From NCBI GenBank assembly GCA_017591395.1, contig WEDG01005091.1, positions 105,452-169,451 of the forward strand: a stretch of 64,000 nucleotides of DNA. Reading direction: 5' to 3'. This document shows, in pieces, positions 1 through 11,678 of the stretch (position 1 is the first letter of the stretch; each line of letters begins with the position of its first letter). Position numbers and translations under genes: made by a program. The DNA comes from Schistocephalus solidus. Lineage: Eukaryota > Platyhelminthes > Cestoda > Diphyllobothriidea > Diphyllobothriidae. The notes below the pieces were generated by a model. The model was not told where the DNA came from. It searched no databases and was given only the letters and a program-made list of their open reading frames with translations.

Positions 1-330
1 AGAAATGCATAGAAAGCACAGTAAGAAGTATTCGTTGCAGTCTAACTCTATGTCCTGGGAGAATCGATTTATCCCGTCAATGGGCAACTTTTCAAGCCAC
101 AGCGTTTAGCACTTTTATAAACCCGTCAGATTGTTTACAATTATAAATACGCTGATGTCCGGTTGAGATGGGCGCCCCAGTGATGAACTCCGTCTCCCAT
201 GCACCAATCCGTTGTTCGGACCCGTCAGTCATCTGATGCGTGGATAGGGCACAAGTAGCTGGCAGGGCGTGAGCTTGCGCCTAGGCGTAAAACCACCTTT
301 CCCCGATATGTGGCATTTGTAATGGAGTAC
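1..330. repeat. Interspersed GC-rich repeat, copy 1 (partial)
   Basis: This stretch aligns by eye with 46115-46370. Shared blocks in the same order are TTATCCCGT, a GGCAAC..TTC.AAGCCAC block, CGTCAGATT, CTCCCA, and a TCTGAT..G block. The homology is diverged and gapped, as expected of an old dispersed repeat. The element runs off the left edge of the window. Family and coding capacity are unknown. Confidence 0.55.
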
Positions 331-480
331 TTGAACTCTTTGTAGCCCGGTTAGCATGTGTCCACTGGTTCGTCCGTTGCATCTCCCGTGCGGCCCATTG
401 CAGGGGCCTGTTTTTATGGCAGTGTTGAAAAAACTACGACCCCTTTTATGATATTATAATTCTGCTGCTTCTATCAGGGT

Positions 481-494
481 GGGGGGGGGGGGGG
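481..494. repeat. Poly-G tract (G14)
   Basis: An uninterrupted run of 14 G preceded by GGGT and followed by TGG. It could form G-quadruplex structure on +. It lies just beyond the 3' end of the minus-strand ORF at 557-973, where it might sit in a 3' UTR or terminator region; that is inference. Confidence 0.8.
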
Positions 495-556
495 TGGTTG
501 CAAATAGTTTATTTTCCTTCACAAACACTAGAAGACCGGCAACAGTTGCTACCCGA

Positions 557-973
557 TTAACTTCCCGGATGAGAAAGTGGGTTTAGATGAGGAAATATAG
601 AGAATTCGTTGTGAGTCACGCCGCGTTTGTAGATTTCCGGATTCAGACCCGAGAACCCAAAGATACGGCTGCTGGAGAAGAGACCCAATTCACCGTAAAG
701 CCGGGCTGCTTCGGCATCGTGGATCAGGGGCGACTGCAAAGTGCGGCTCTCTTTCCGCCAGCGCGGAACCAGATGCGGTGCAGTGAGGTACTGGGAAAGC
801 TGACGCACCTTCTTGGTTGGCGGATGTTCTGGCGGGTAGTTGATGCCTGCACCACCGACCGTGTAGTAGGGCAGTGGGTCAGATAGTTCTTGTTTCACGT
901 ATCCTGTAGGGTAAACCTTAGGTGGATTGCGCACTCTGGCAAAGGGTTCCTGGACTATCGCGGAGTCCTCCAT
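557..973 (-). CDS. Uncharacterised 138-aa protein, intact single-exon ORF
   Basis: I do not recognise the family. The ORF starts at an ATG in good context (ccgATGG) and runs 138 codons to TAA without interruption. The product is rich in Pro, Tyr and Gly and has no signal peptide or membrane segment. Patches that look constrained are NPPKVYPTGYVK (about residues 16-27), DPLPYYTVGGAGINYPPEHPP (about 32-52, one Y/P/G-rich block), a basic PRWRKE patch (about 70-75), DAEAARLYGELGLF (about 86-99), and a tail ending FPHLNPLSHPGS. This small, turn-rich, Tyr/Pro-rich composition recalls ciliary microtubule-inner proteins, but that is only an impression. There are no neighbours within 1.6 kb. The overlapping plus-strand ORFs at 587-1138 are shadows. 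That it is a real gene is likely; its function is unknown. Confidence 0.55.
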   Translation of the reverse strand: MEDSAIVQEPFARVRNPPKVYPTGYVKQELSDPLPYYTVGGAGINYPPEHPPTKKVRQLSQYLTAPHLVPRWRKESRTLQSPLIHDAEAARLYGELGLFSSSRIFGFSGLNPEIYKRGVTHNEFSIFPHLNPLSHPGS

Positions 974-2659
974 CGGTTCAACGTTTGGCTGGCTTTAGTC
1001 AACAGAATGAGAACACAGATAGTACCAGATGTGGTTAATTTAAACTTTGACGGGGTTTCCGATAGGTTGTTTCCAAAGTTCAACAACGCGCAGGTTTATC
1101 AATTCCCTACTAGGACTGAACAGTTAATGTCAAAGTAGGACAGCGAATGGTTATAACATCCAATGAATAAGGGTGATATGGGGAGAGGGTTAAAGGTGCT
1201 TAGGTATGTTGAAACAAGTGGAAGGGCTATGGCGTGAGGGTTGTTTGGCGCAATTCACCGCCCTACCTTGGCATACATTATTGCTCAGGCCTTGTGGCAA
1301 ATAATCAACTCCGATTGAAAAAGTGTTCAGGAGGTGTTAACTACCTATGTGCTCTGAATTTCGCGTATTGCAAAGCTGTTCAGAAAATCTCAGTTGATTT
1401 GACTCTTCAGCTAGTTTATCAAGGGACCAAATATCCAGGACCCAGCTGTTTACCGGCTCACATCATAGGGATAACTTTCCACTGAGTATTTAATGAAGGT
1501 CCTATGAATTTATAACTCCGTTGTGAAACGATTTCTCCTGTGTGTTTTTTTTAATTGAACAAATGCAACATCATCATCTGAAGGGACATCATGCCAATTT
1601 TTCCGTTTTGCTTTGTCATTAGGATAAACCAATGCTGGGATTCATCCATAAAGCTAAACGCCCGATTGAAATGACCATTGGCCGCAGTCGGCTTATGTTG
1701 GTTCCATGTGGTTTTGCGTATTGACAGTTTCTTTGTCAACCAGCCTATACCTTAAGGGCTGGGTTGAAATCACAGTACATGCAAAATTGAAGTACGTATG
1801 ATTTGGAATGGTTTGAGCATGGTCATAAAAATGGACTGCATGTTGATAAGTGAAACTTAAGGCACATTTTACCGAGTATAAAAAGTACAAAAAACTAAAA
1901 ACTGTATATTAGGCAAAATATTACTAACTGACCTCCTCTGATGGTTGAAAAGAGTTATAGTGGGTAATATTTGGCGTTTCTATGACAATTTAAGTTACTG
2001 CACTCTTGTTTTTTGTTGCCGATAGTGACCCACATGCCGTAAAAGTTGAGTTTTAGAAGTGGGTCCATCCGGTCATCAGGATACACCGGTGAATCCGATC
2101 CTCACATGACGGCTTAACTGTTTGTATTCGCTGAAAAGATGGTCTTATTTATGAAATAAGGAAATTTTACAGTGGATAAAAAACTGCTTGACTGCCTATT
2201 TTGTCATAGCAGCCTCCGGGTACCTGGAGGGAAACACATCCTTGTTGTGGCTGTTTTTGTTTCCAAATTCAATTGAAAGATAATTTCTACTTATTTTATT
2301 TAGATACTATATCAAACAGCCAGTACAAGTACCAGTTTAAAACTCCAGTTTCACTGGTATTATACCACTATGTGACACAGTTAATCGGGTTGCTGCTCAG
2401 CAGTGGATCCTTCAACGTCCCATGTACCTTCTGTTAGCAACTCAAGTTTTTAAATTTTAGCTGTTTAGTATCCTCAGAAGGCAAGCCGTTAACCGGGAGT
2501 ACATCCTCCTCAGCCGAAAGTAATTTGAATATTTGTGCCGAAATCCAGTTGTTTTATTAAAAAAACTTATTAACTGACCGCATGAGTGAAAGTAAGGAGA
2601 GAGCGCTCTATTGGTGACACTGAACACTACCTCATTTGACCCACCTGTGAAAACCCCGT
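974..2659. other. No gene recognised
   Basis: AT-rich DNA with only short unconvincing ORFs on both strands. A promoter for the minus-strand ORF at 557-973 would have to lie here, but no clear motif is visible. Confidence 0.5.
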
Positions 2660-2742
2660 TGGTCTCACTGGAATTCGAACCCACGCCAGGAAGTGGAAGG
2701 CTTTAGTACAGCTAATGCTCTAGCCAAATGAGCTACGAGGCC
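2660..2742 (-). tRNA. tRNA-like sequence (tRNA pseudogene or SINE head)
   Basis: On the minus strand the sequence reads as a tRNA-like module: a 5' acceptor arm GGCCTCG, then TA, a D arm GCTC..GAGC, and a T arm with the B-box GTGGGTTCGAATTCC, ending TGAGACCA. The acceptor pairs 5' GGCCTCG with 3' TGAGACC with one clear mismatch and a terminal G-T. The D stem is perfect. The anticodon arm does not fold cleanly and the variable region is long, so I assign no isotype. It is either a Pol III-competent tRNA relic or the head of a tRNA-derived SINE. Confidence 0.5.
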
Positions 2743-5700
2743 CCACCGGGAGCCGTGAGTTTAATCATATTTGGGTCAAGTTACCCACTCAGCCTACTGC
2801 AACACATGGAATTCACCAATCCGGATACAGTAAGTTGACTGCCAAAGAATGATTTCCTAAGCAATCAGTATAGAATCCACCAAAATGACTACCAGACACA
2901 TTTAATTAGTAGAAGATTTTGGCAGATCAGTGGGGGGTCAAGATGGCTGAGTTTTGTTGACTTTCGGTGCACCCTACGGATAAATTAGTTTTGGACTGGC
3001 GGTAACTCCCGCGGGCAGTAGGTAGCATAATTCCCTCAAGAACAGCGACGTACTTCTTAAAAGCTGCAGCAAATTGTCAAACTTGACTTGTCTCAGGGTC
3101 AAGTTTACAAGCCGGCTGCTGGACATGTAAGGCCTTGTTGCGTGATGCTCAAATAAAGTAACAACCAGCCAATGCTTTGTGTACGGGAAGTAAAGTGACT
3201 CATTTTTGGCTGATCACAAATGTTTGTGGGAGTTAATTCTCATTTTCAGGGCGTTGCTTCTTCACTGTTAGGATGAACAGTGAATAGATTGATATGCGGA
3301 CCAAAACAAAATTTATTTCAAGGATTTTCATTTATTTAAATGTCCTTTTCCATTTTTGTGGGTACAAAAGCACAGCCGAAGTGCAATTAATGACTACGAT
3401 TAAAAAGTGAACACTTGCCAATGCAATTTAGTTTATAAGATTTTCATATAACTCTGACTGTAACCTTTGTAGGCAGGGAGCTGGATAGTTGTGCAAACAT
3501 TTCCTGACCGAATAAATCATTAGGACAGGTGAAAAGGAACCCTCCTCGGAACTAAAATACCAATTATCGATGAAAGTCGGCTTTAAACATATGAAACTCA
3601 ATGGAACTAAATGAAGGTGGACATAACCCACCTGAAAATTCTCACAGTTTCATAAAAAATCATAGTATTCTCTGGAAAATTTACAATAAGCGCTCTCGGC
3701 TAAGATAGCGCTACTCAGATAACTGTTTTGGCATCAAGATACGCATCTCCAAGATTGAGTTTGGCTTTCCATGATACATTACTAGAGGCTTATTCTATTA
3801 AGGACAAATAAATGCATACATTTTCAAGAACGCGAAATCTATAACATATCCTTTCAATCTAACAAAAATGATGCATGCCTCCATATATACATTCGTAAGC
3901 AAAGCCCACGCCGTTTTTAATCCATAATTGCGACTTACATTGTGCTCATTGGACACTACAGGCACTAGCCTGCCACCAACGGAAAGGGATTCGATCAATT
4001 AGCTTTTGTTTTCACCACGCAAAGCGGGTGAGTTTGCGCTTCAGAATGGTCCGAACCGAACTTCTACTAGTTTCTTATTAATTCGCTGGTTGCTGCTTTC
4101 GGGCGAAGGTGCTCAGTCGCTAGGCTAAACAATGCCGAACCTGTGCGTAAGGCAACTAAACTGCGCTTGCCCTTGCGTAGTCTTGGTTACTAATAAACCA
4201 ATCAGAAAGAGAAGTGTACCATCGAGATGCCACGTTCCGTACATCAGATCGTGAATCATACCAGTTAAGTTTCAAACGAAGCCTCGTCAGAACCTTCCCC
4301 TGAGCGCATGACAAACTCAAAGATTCTCTTGGCATATCGGCCGTTAGCAACCTTCACCGGAATACAGTAAAACACAAATTAATTGTTCTGCATAACCACT
4401 ATTCACGTTAGGTGCTAAGCACAGCTATCCGGTCATAAAGGAAAGTAATGTCAATTTGATCATTTAACCACTTTTTTCTTCAACCCATACTTTTAAGCAT
4501 CAGTCTGTTTCAGTCGATTAAAATTTTAATCTCTTCCACCCCCACTGTAAAAGACGAAAATTTGAAATTAAAGTGCGTCTGAAGGCCTGCCTTGTGTCAT
4601 GAGTCGTAAGATATATGTTTGAGCTCGCCAAGTGAGCGGCGCTGTCGTCTCAGACCTAAAATGTAGCCCAACACCTACGTGACATAGGAGAGGTCGCTCA
4701 TTTTCAACGTCCGATTTAAGCTGTTCTTGATTTGACTATGATTTGTTGTTAGTCATGGTGCAGGAGGTAAGAAAAAGCGATGCCGATTCGGCTCGACGCT
4801 TCTCTACGATTATAAACTTAAAATAGTTATCGTGGCGTTTGAAAAGCCATCGCATGGGAAATTGACAGCCAGACGGATGACCATAAGATATTGGAGGCCT
4901 CGTGACCAATCTAACCAACATAATATTCCATTGATGGAGTTCTGGTTCTTGCCGACCGAGAGCCGGAACGCATAAGCAGAACAAATGCTCGGTCAGACAA
5001 TGCGTCCGCGACCATCCCAGGCATGCTGACTTAGTCTTATAGTTGGAATACAATGAGGGAGGTTGATGTTGCACGAGTCTCCCTTACTTCTAATCTTTTC
5101 AAATGATAGTTGTTTTCGTCGAATTAGACGAAGAATCAGCGACGGATATGCCTATACATTAGTAGTGGTTTACGGGCCTACTTTTGCTATCAAAATTCAC
5201 AGCCCTTTGTTTCACTTCGTATAAAGAATATTATCTGCTTGGATGCTTGTTACTTCCACGTACTAGCAAATCATGGCAAATTCTAATGAAAAACAAACGC
5301 ATACGTCGTTATTAATTGTTATTAACCCGATAAAACCCCGCAAGATTGGGAAAGGTCAATGAAAGCTCTGAAATAACCAAAAAGCAGTTTATTCAGTCAT
5401 CCGAAGCGATTATTTTAAGAAAACCATGATTCTTGCCAAATCATCAGTTTTACGGTCCGGGTCATTTTGAGTCCTGAAAAGTATAAAAGTGCGATAATTA
5501 ATTGGTAATATAGCAGACTTTAGAATACTGTTTAGGGCGTTTCTAGCATCCACTAAGGCTCTTCTCGTTGTAGTCTCGGCATTATTGCCTAAATTAGCAG
5601 AAAATTTAGAAAGTACTCAATTTTATCATATTAATTCACAACGAGGTGTTTATAAAATATCTACGCTTGAGATGTGCAGCGTCCCTCCCAAAACAAGCCT

Positions 5701-5754
5701 ACCACAGCGGGTTAAACCTTGGACACTGTAGGAACTCCGAATGAGGCCACTTAC
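2743..5754. other. No gene recognised
   Basis: I see no coding region with convincing composition or splice structure. The 112-codon minus ORF at 4736-5074 has low-complexity, shadow-like composition and was not called. Confidence 0.45.
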
Positions 5755-5853
5755 GCGCAACTTCCACCGCCTCCTGCCGGCTTGGGTGAGCGATTGTGAT
5801 GTGCCGTATCGTCTCCGAGGAACGGTTCTTTGGTGGTCTCGGCTCTAAGACCT
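5755..5853 (-). CDS. Candidate 99-nt internal exon, phase 1-1
   Basis: A 99-nt segment bounded on the minus strand by a strong polypyrimidine acceptor (TTTTCCTTGCTTTCAAG) and a consensus donor (GTAAGT). Both boundaries are phase 1, so it is a symmetric exon of 33 codon-equivalents. The open frame reads LEPRPPKNRSSETIR, then HITIAHPSRQEAVEVA, a composition typical of a real exon. I do not recognise the family and found no partner exon nearby. It may belong to a gene with kb-scale introns, or be a chance exon in intergenic DNA. Confidence 0.35.
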
Positions 5854-8800
5854 CTTGAAAGCAAGGAAAACAATAAGCATTACCCTCCGGGCATGAAAAA
5901 TCCAATTTACTATGAAGATAATCCTGTTTGTTCTTTATTTGCCCTTTCTTCTACTAACATTTGTTCTGAACCTCATACAGCCCTGCTCGAAATACACTTT
6001 TTCATGTAAAGTAATGCACTTGTGTTGGTAAAATGGGTCGAATCTTGAAAGGCGTCTAGGATGAGAAGCTCAACATTTACATAAATGCATGAGCTCACAG
6101 CTGGAGTTCTATCCTGGTTGGAAGCACAATAGCCGTACCCACTGAGAACTTTGGCTTCGGGTTAACTGTCCCTGATTTCATTTTCCTGCGTTTGACTTTC
6201 ACCCTTCAATCACCTGTGTTGACATTTATCTCTGACGCCGATTAAGGCTTGTTTTGACTTACACCGATCCGGGAGTCCGGTTCCCTTATCCTTTGGCCAT
6301 GGGTTAGCTTGTCCGTTTCCCTTAAATCCTGCGGGTTCTACTTAGCTCATTTATACTCGATAACGAAATTGTACTTACTCCTACCTTCTTCATTTGTTTT
6401 TTTCCAGATTATCAGCTTCTTCATTCTAGCCTTGCTATAAAACACCTTTTAACACGGTTCACATAAGACAGTTGGCCATGCTTGCAATGGTATCAGTGGG
6501 TCCGCCTGTTGTGCTTCCACCCTATCACTGATTGTAAAGGACTGCAGCCTAGCTTTTTCGACGCCTAATAAAGTAAACCAGTCTGTTTTCCATTTTAATC
6601 GAATACCTGCACGCATGAAAAATATGAACACGCGTCGAAGCCAACCATTCGCTCACGGACTGACGTAAATATAATGGCATGATACCGGATATCCTTTGCT
6701 ATATTCCTATAAGCCATATTTTGGGGGAAGATAATCGCAGCATATTATTGAAGCTTAATTTTGCACCGGAACGTTTTAAACAGGTCCATTTTAACATCGG
6801 ATAAGAGAATCCTGCAGTTTCTTAAAATACAAAAGAGTGTTAATACGGAGAATAATAACAGTTTTTTGTCTGTTTTGACGCCAACTAGCAGGCTTCACAA
6901 CGCACTATGATCAGACGGACCCAAGCTTATACACTGCGATGAGTAAGACAGTGGTATCTCCTTTAGGTCCTGGGGCTCACAAGAAAAGTTGTACTGCAGG
7001 TTTGTTACGCAGTAAAACCTGGTTAAGTTATCAAAATGCTGAATGCTGAAACCACTGCGTTAGTATGAGTTGTTTCAACAAAAAATCAAAGGTGGAGGAA
7101 AGACCAATAGTCGAATGATTGTTTTTTTTCCTTTTCAAGTTTTCGCACGCATGTGGCAATGTAAATTTGGAAACGATGAAAAACAACATTAAATTGAGGA
7201 TCCTTGTAGGGTTTCATTGTGATCTTTAGCTTAAAAAACTGTTCCATCATCCAACAGTGAAACACCAGCGCGTGGGAGGCAGATCAATGTGCCAGTGCCT
7301 GAGGCCACAGGGTCGATCCAAGACAACCCGACCGTTACCATGGCACCTCCGCCTTCAGCAGTCAAACACCCATTTGAATGTATACCATACCACCGCATGG
7401 CCATTAAAGCTAACGCACTGGCCTGACATCACCGAATTTTACATGGGCTGTCTGTCACCGTCGCCTGAGCCAGCAGTTCAAATTTATGTATAGGGTTAAG
7501 CCATTCTCTTTGTGTGTTCTATCTTCATCCACTGGTTGGGGCTTGGCCCAGCAGGCGGAGTGGTTAAGATATTTTAATTCCTTTAAACGTACCGGTTATC
7601 AACTGTCGCTGCGGAAACAGGTGGAGCAAAGGAAGGCAAAAATTCGCATTGTGACTGCCTGCATGCTAGATTAAGGCAACGACTTGGTCTCCGTAATCAG
7701 AAAGATGGCGGTGCGAATGGGAAAAAGACGTCCCTGATGTCTGCATTTCTTACCACCGGTTCACACATTGGCACAACGATCTGTCGATGTGGTCCTGCGG
7801 TTTCACTCCCAGATGGTGCAACCGCGTTGCCGGCCATGGACATGCCCTTTGTCTATTGCTGTTCTTTCATTGTTGTTGAAAGTGGGCTTCTTCCCCAGTT
7901 GCCTTAGGTATTTTATATGTCTTCAACACGTCATGAATATAAGACTAAATTCAGCTCGGATAGGACTGGACACATTTACGTCTTCGTTAAAATACCTAGC
8001 TGGGCGAAATGCCGACATCAAGCCGGCGCAGGTCAAATAGTTTGCTCCCCTTAAAGCCCAACAGAAAAAGTGGGGTGAACCGTAGGTGGCAAATTGATCT
8101 AAGGTTGGCTTATTCGAATCAAATGGATGTATGGAAGGATAAAATGCTTTACATTGATCGTTTTATTGTTTTGGGATCATGGCATATCTGCACACACAAC
8201 GTCTGCCACGCAGTTAACCATAAAACACTGACAGACTCCAGATACGATGCAGTTGGCCATCGTAATCGATTATGCTGATCTATATCAGATAGTGCTTATG
8301 ATTTAAAGTATAATCACAGGTTGTGATAGGCACTGCTACGGTACTCACCGAAGTCTTTAATGAATCTTTCCGTAACCCTGAGTGCCTTATAAATATGGCT
8401 TAGCCTTCAGGTGAACTTTTTGTTACAGTTTTCGTTGGGCGAAAATGGTTACTGCGTGCGAATTGATCTAGACGGGATATAAAACAGAGCCCAAAATCGA
8501 ACTTTATTTAAGTACGCATTACTTTTTACGCAGTGTAGTCGGACACCATTTTCAAGGCGCAAATGGTAACTGGTTATACCCTCGTCTAATCGAATCTCTA
8601 TCAGCATTTTAAAACTGATGGTAAGATATCAAGTACTGACCAGCTCAACGAGCTGCCACTCACCTCCGTTGGGTACACTTTCCTCCTTTGGAACTGGAGG
8701 ACTAAATCGAGATGGGTCCAGGCTCAAGAAGGGCAACTTACTTTGCTACTTCCTCTTCTGGGAACAACAAGGGGAGACTTCGTTTTACTGGTTTGATCTC

Positions 8801-10141
8801 TCTTCTAGTCGAAAGGATAATAAATGAGTCATACAGCATGTAACTTGCCGCAAAATAGAAATATCGGCAATTGTGTCTATAAAAAATGCGTTAGAAATTG
8901 TAGATAGTAAATTGCATTTCCCAACCTCTTTCAGGTTCAGGAATCGTTTCTGACAACCTAAAAAACGGTTGGGTTTACATTTATGTTTTTAGTTGTATTT
9001 ATCTACACACATCGTTAGGTCGGTTGATCCGCTCTCCTCATTGATAGTTGAAAGCTCCGTAGCGTCGGTCCTGCCGAGTTCTCCGTTTTTCGGCTGAAAG
9101 TGTAAGTTCAATTGTGTGAACCATAATTGATGCATCCTAGTAAAAGTTCCGATGTGCAAACAATTTGAAAGGCCATAATTTAATGCTGTTTATTTTAGGA
9201 CATTATCTTAGCGCATTTATTTACGCGATATTTTTACTTTCTTTAAAATCCCTCAACGTAAAAGGAGATTAAAATTTTAACCACTATAATAACTCAACTT
9301 CTTTTATTTCACAATTCTAATAGGTATCAGTTACCTTCCCAGTTTTGGTTACGGTATTTGATGAAAACTTCAATCACTAGGTGGACAATTGTCTAATTAA
9401 TATCTCAGTTTACCTACATATTGGAGCGAAAATTGCACCTTTATGGATTTTAAGAGACCAAGTAGTTAAAAGACAAAGTTTCAATATCCCTTGTATATTT
9501 TATTCATTTATAGCCAGCCTAGACCTTAGGTAAAGGATAAAAAGTAATAAATGTGGACGAAAATGTGTTTCCAACTAACACGCCTGAAGATGTTGCACAC
9601 AATAGTGTACATTTCGACGTTCTCGAAGCAATCGCCACTTGCCTTTTTGTATAGTAATTTGGCCAAATTAAACTTTTAATCAAAAGATTGCGCGAAGGTT
9701 GGTCATCAACGGTTAATAAGCCAGAAATGGCTACCCCGATCTCCCTCGTCCTTTTTGGTGCTCCTTATTTTCACATGCCTATGAGGCTCACGGGGACTTT
9801 CGTATCCTGCAATCTGATTGGGAGTGCATATACTATTCTATGCATGCACTATTGAAGGCCATGGGAGTTCTTAGTGAGCTTCAAGGGCCGGTGGGAGGAT
9901 CATGTCTCGTAACCAAATCAAGGAACAAACTAATCAAAAACAAAGGACAACGGCCCATTGCTCAGTGTAAGAGCATTGGACATAATGACCTTCGATAAAT
10001 AAGAAACCCGGATACAAATTTTAGGTACTGAGAACCTGGTGTTGAGTAAAGCTGGTTGATGAGGGCTAACAAACTAGAATAGCCCAACTCATTCTTAATT
10101 CTTCTTAGCAGTACTTCAGTTCTGCATGTATGAATATATAT
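5854..10141. other. No gene recognised; GC-richer patch 7250-8280
   Basis: Mostly AT-rich unannotated DNA. Between about 7250 and 8280 the base composition is more GC-rich and overlapping ORFs of 62-90 codons appear on +, but none has a recognisable domain, so this may be an unclassified repeat. A perfect A-box-like match (TGGCCCAGCAGG) near 7545 has no matching B-box. Confidence 0.4.
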
Positions 10142-10293
10142 TTAAAAATAATATGAGCTTACAGTAACGATATTTGATAGTTCACTGTATCTTTTAAGGC
10201 GGGGCATCGGTGCACGAGTGTATTCTTCCGCATCTTCCTCGTTTCTTGAGAATCTTAGTCTTCTGCCGGGAAAATCTGTCTGAATTTCCTCAT
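10142..10293 (-). CDS. Membrane-protein gene, exon d (cytoplasmic tail)
   Basis: Acceptor CCAAAACAG|AT joins in phase with exon c and reads DEEIQTDFPGRRLRFS, then a Glu/Asp- and Arg-rich tail. It either ends at the TAA at 10142-10144 or splices at ACT|GTAAGC (exon end 10163). I cannot decide between these from sequence alone. Confidence 0.45.
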
Positions 10294-11678
10294 CTGTTTT
10301 GGAATTCAAAGCATAAGACACGCGTGGTTATTTACTGACGATATTATAGCAAACAAATAATTTTTATGAGGCATCAATGTGCTATTTAAAGATTTTTTGA
10401 GTCGAAAACCAATATTAAAACTAGTGTTTGAAAGTTGTGCTTTATTACAATGATAAAGGTCACCAAACTTAAATTAAATGACCCTCTTATGCCCAGCTGG
10501 AAAAATTAACTGGATACAAATGAATACCTCAGAATGTGTTGCTGACTTACCTACTCGAAACTTCTCAATAAATTTCTCTTCTCGTCTTTTTATGCATAGG
10601 ATGAAGACAGACAACGTGAAGCATGTGGCGACCGGAATTACTGACAGAGAACCAAAAATAGCGTAGAATATCCACAGGTATCCAGTTGTCAGATCGTTAG
10701 CACCAACATCGTAGACTTCAGTGTGGGTGGATATCATAATAAAAAATTTTTTGATTAAACATATTTTTAAATATCTAGAAATTGAAGTAGGCATCATAGA
10801 ACGTGCCATAATGTATATCCCAACAATTAAAATGTGTTGAATTCCCGTAATGGCAGATGCTTCGTATTACGATCGCAACAAATTGTGTCAACTAACGGAT
10901 TATTACGGGTAGACAAGTTAGGGGTTTTATCTTACTAAAAATATGTGAGGGCAATATTTTTTCCAGTCATCACATTCCTATGAAATGCAATTCACTCAAA
11001 GTGAACCAAGTATTCAGCATTTACCTACTGCTAAATTTTGAAAGTTTAATTAAGCGTACTGAATTAAAAATGAACGATCAAAATATAGAAAAATTGTAAG
11101 GGATCATATAATTAAAAATAGTGCTTGCCTGTTGGCTTAACGATAACTTCAGCTCCCATTAGCAAAGTTAAACGCTGGGGCAACAAGCGATCAAAAATGT
11201 CAACAACGCGTGAGGCTGCTAGAATAACTCCATTTTTCTGAATATAAAAATGTAACTCGTAGGTGATCCACTTCCACATTCTTCTCTACTCGGGTGAGCT
11301 ATAAAATAAACAAGTCTGTAATGTTAATATGAGAAAGTCGAGAGGATAATGCCGGTCAAATAGTTGCATCCAAACCATTTTTTAAGCGTTGGGTATTTTT
11401 TTATTGCGTTTTTAAGAAATATCTTAAGGTTAAAATATCACATCAAAATTTTGAAATGAACTCGCGCTTTACAAACCTGAACTAGATATGCGTCATTGTT
11501 TTCATCCCCACTTGCTGCTTTGAAGGCATTACGCAAAGTTAACATGAGGCGGGCTTGTACGCTGCCATCGGTAATACTTATTGAACTATTCGACTTGAGA
11601 ACTGCAAAAGTTGTTGAAGTTGAATTGATTACTGAGGAAGACCCAGAATGGCGATAAGGCCTCGTTGGAATCCAGAGC
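10142..11678 (-). CDS. Unrecognised single-pass membrane protein, C-terminal four exons
   Basis: Four minus-strand exons splice with compatible phases: 11477-11678, 11129-11237, 10551-10715, and 10163-10293 (or running on to a TAA at 10142-10144). Together they encode about 210 residues. The first two give a Ser/Thr-rich then mixed segment that is probably lumenal or extracellular. Exon 3 holds one strong membrane segment (WIFYAIFGSLSVIPVATCFT onward, ending at a KRREEKF stop-transfer). Exon 4 is a charged cytoplasmic tail with Arg and Glu clusters. The 5' part of the gene is missing: the first visible exon starts at a phase-2 acceptor and no start exon was found upstream. I could not match it to a named family. 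A signal-anchored receptor or ciliary membrane protein are options; no function is claimed. Confidence 0.55.
10551..10715 (-). CDS. Membrane-protein gene, exon c (transmembrane segment)
   Basis: Acceptor CACTGAAG|TC, donor GTAG|GTAAGT, phase 1 at both ends. Encodes VYDVGANDLTTGYLWIF, a hydrophobic span of about 25 residues, and the basic stop-transfer KRREEKFIEKFRV. The hydrophobic span followed by basic residues suggests a type I topology. Confidence 0.6.
11129..11237 (-). CDS. Membrane-protein gene, exon b (GC donor)
   Basis: Acceptor TATTCAG|AAAAATGGA, donor ACAG|GCAAGC, a GC-AG intron with an otherwise consensus GC donor. Enters in phase 0 and leaves in phase 1. Encodes KNGVILAASRVVDIF, then RLTLLMGAEVIVKPT. 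Confidence 0.55.
11477..11678 (-). CDS. Membrane-protein gene, exon a
   Basis: Acceptor TTTGCATTTAG|G, donor CAG|GTTTGT. Enters in phase 2 and leaves in phase 0. Encodes LWIPTRPYRHSGSSS, an NST-rich stretch with two N-x-S/T sequons, and ends AYLVQ. Confidence 0.55.

Noticed and set aside
7540..7600. Possible Pol III element (perfect A-box)
   Set aside because: No credible B-box lies at the expected distance and no tRNA fold is possible.
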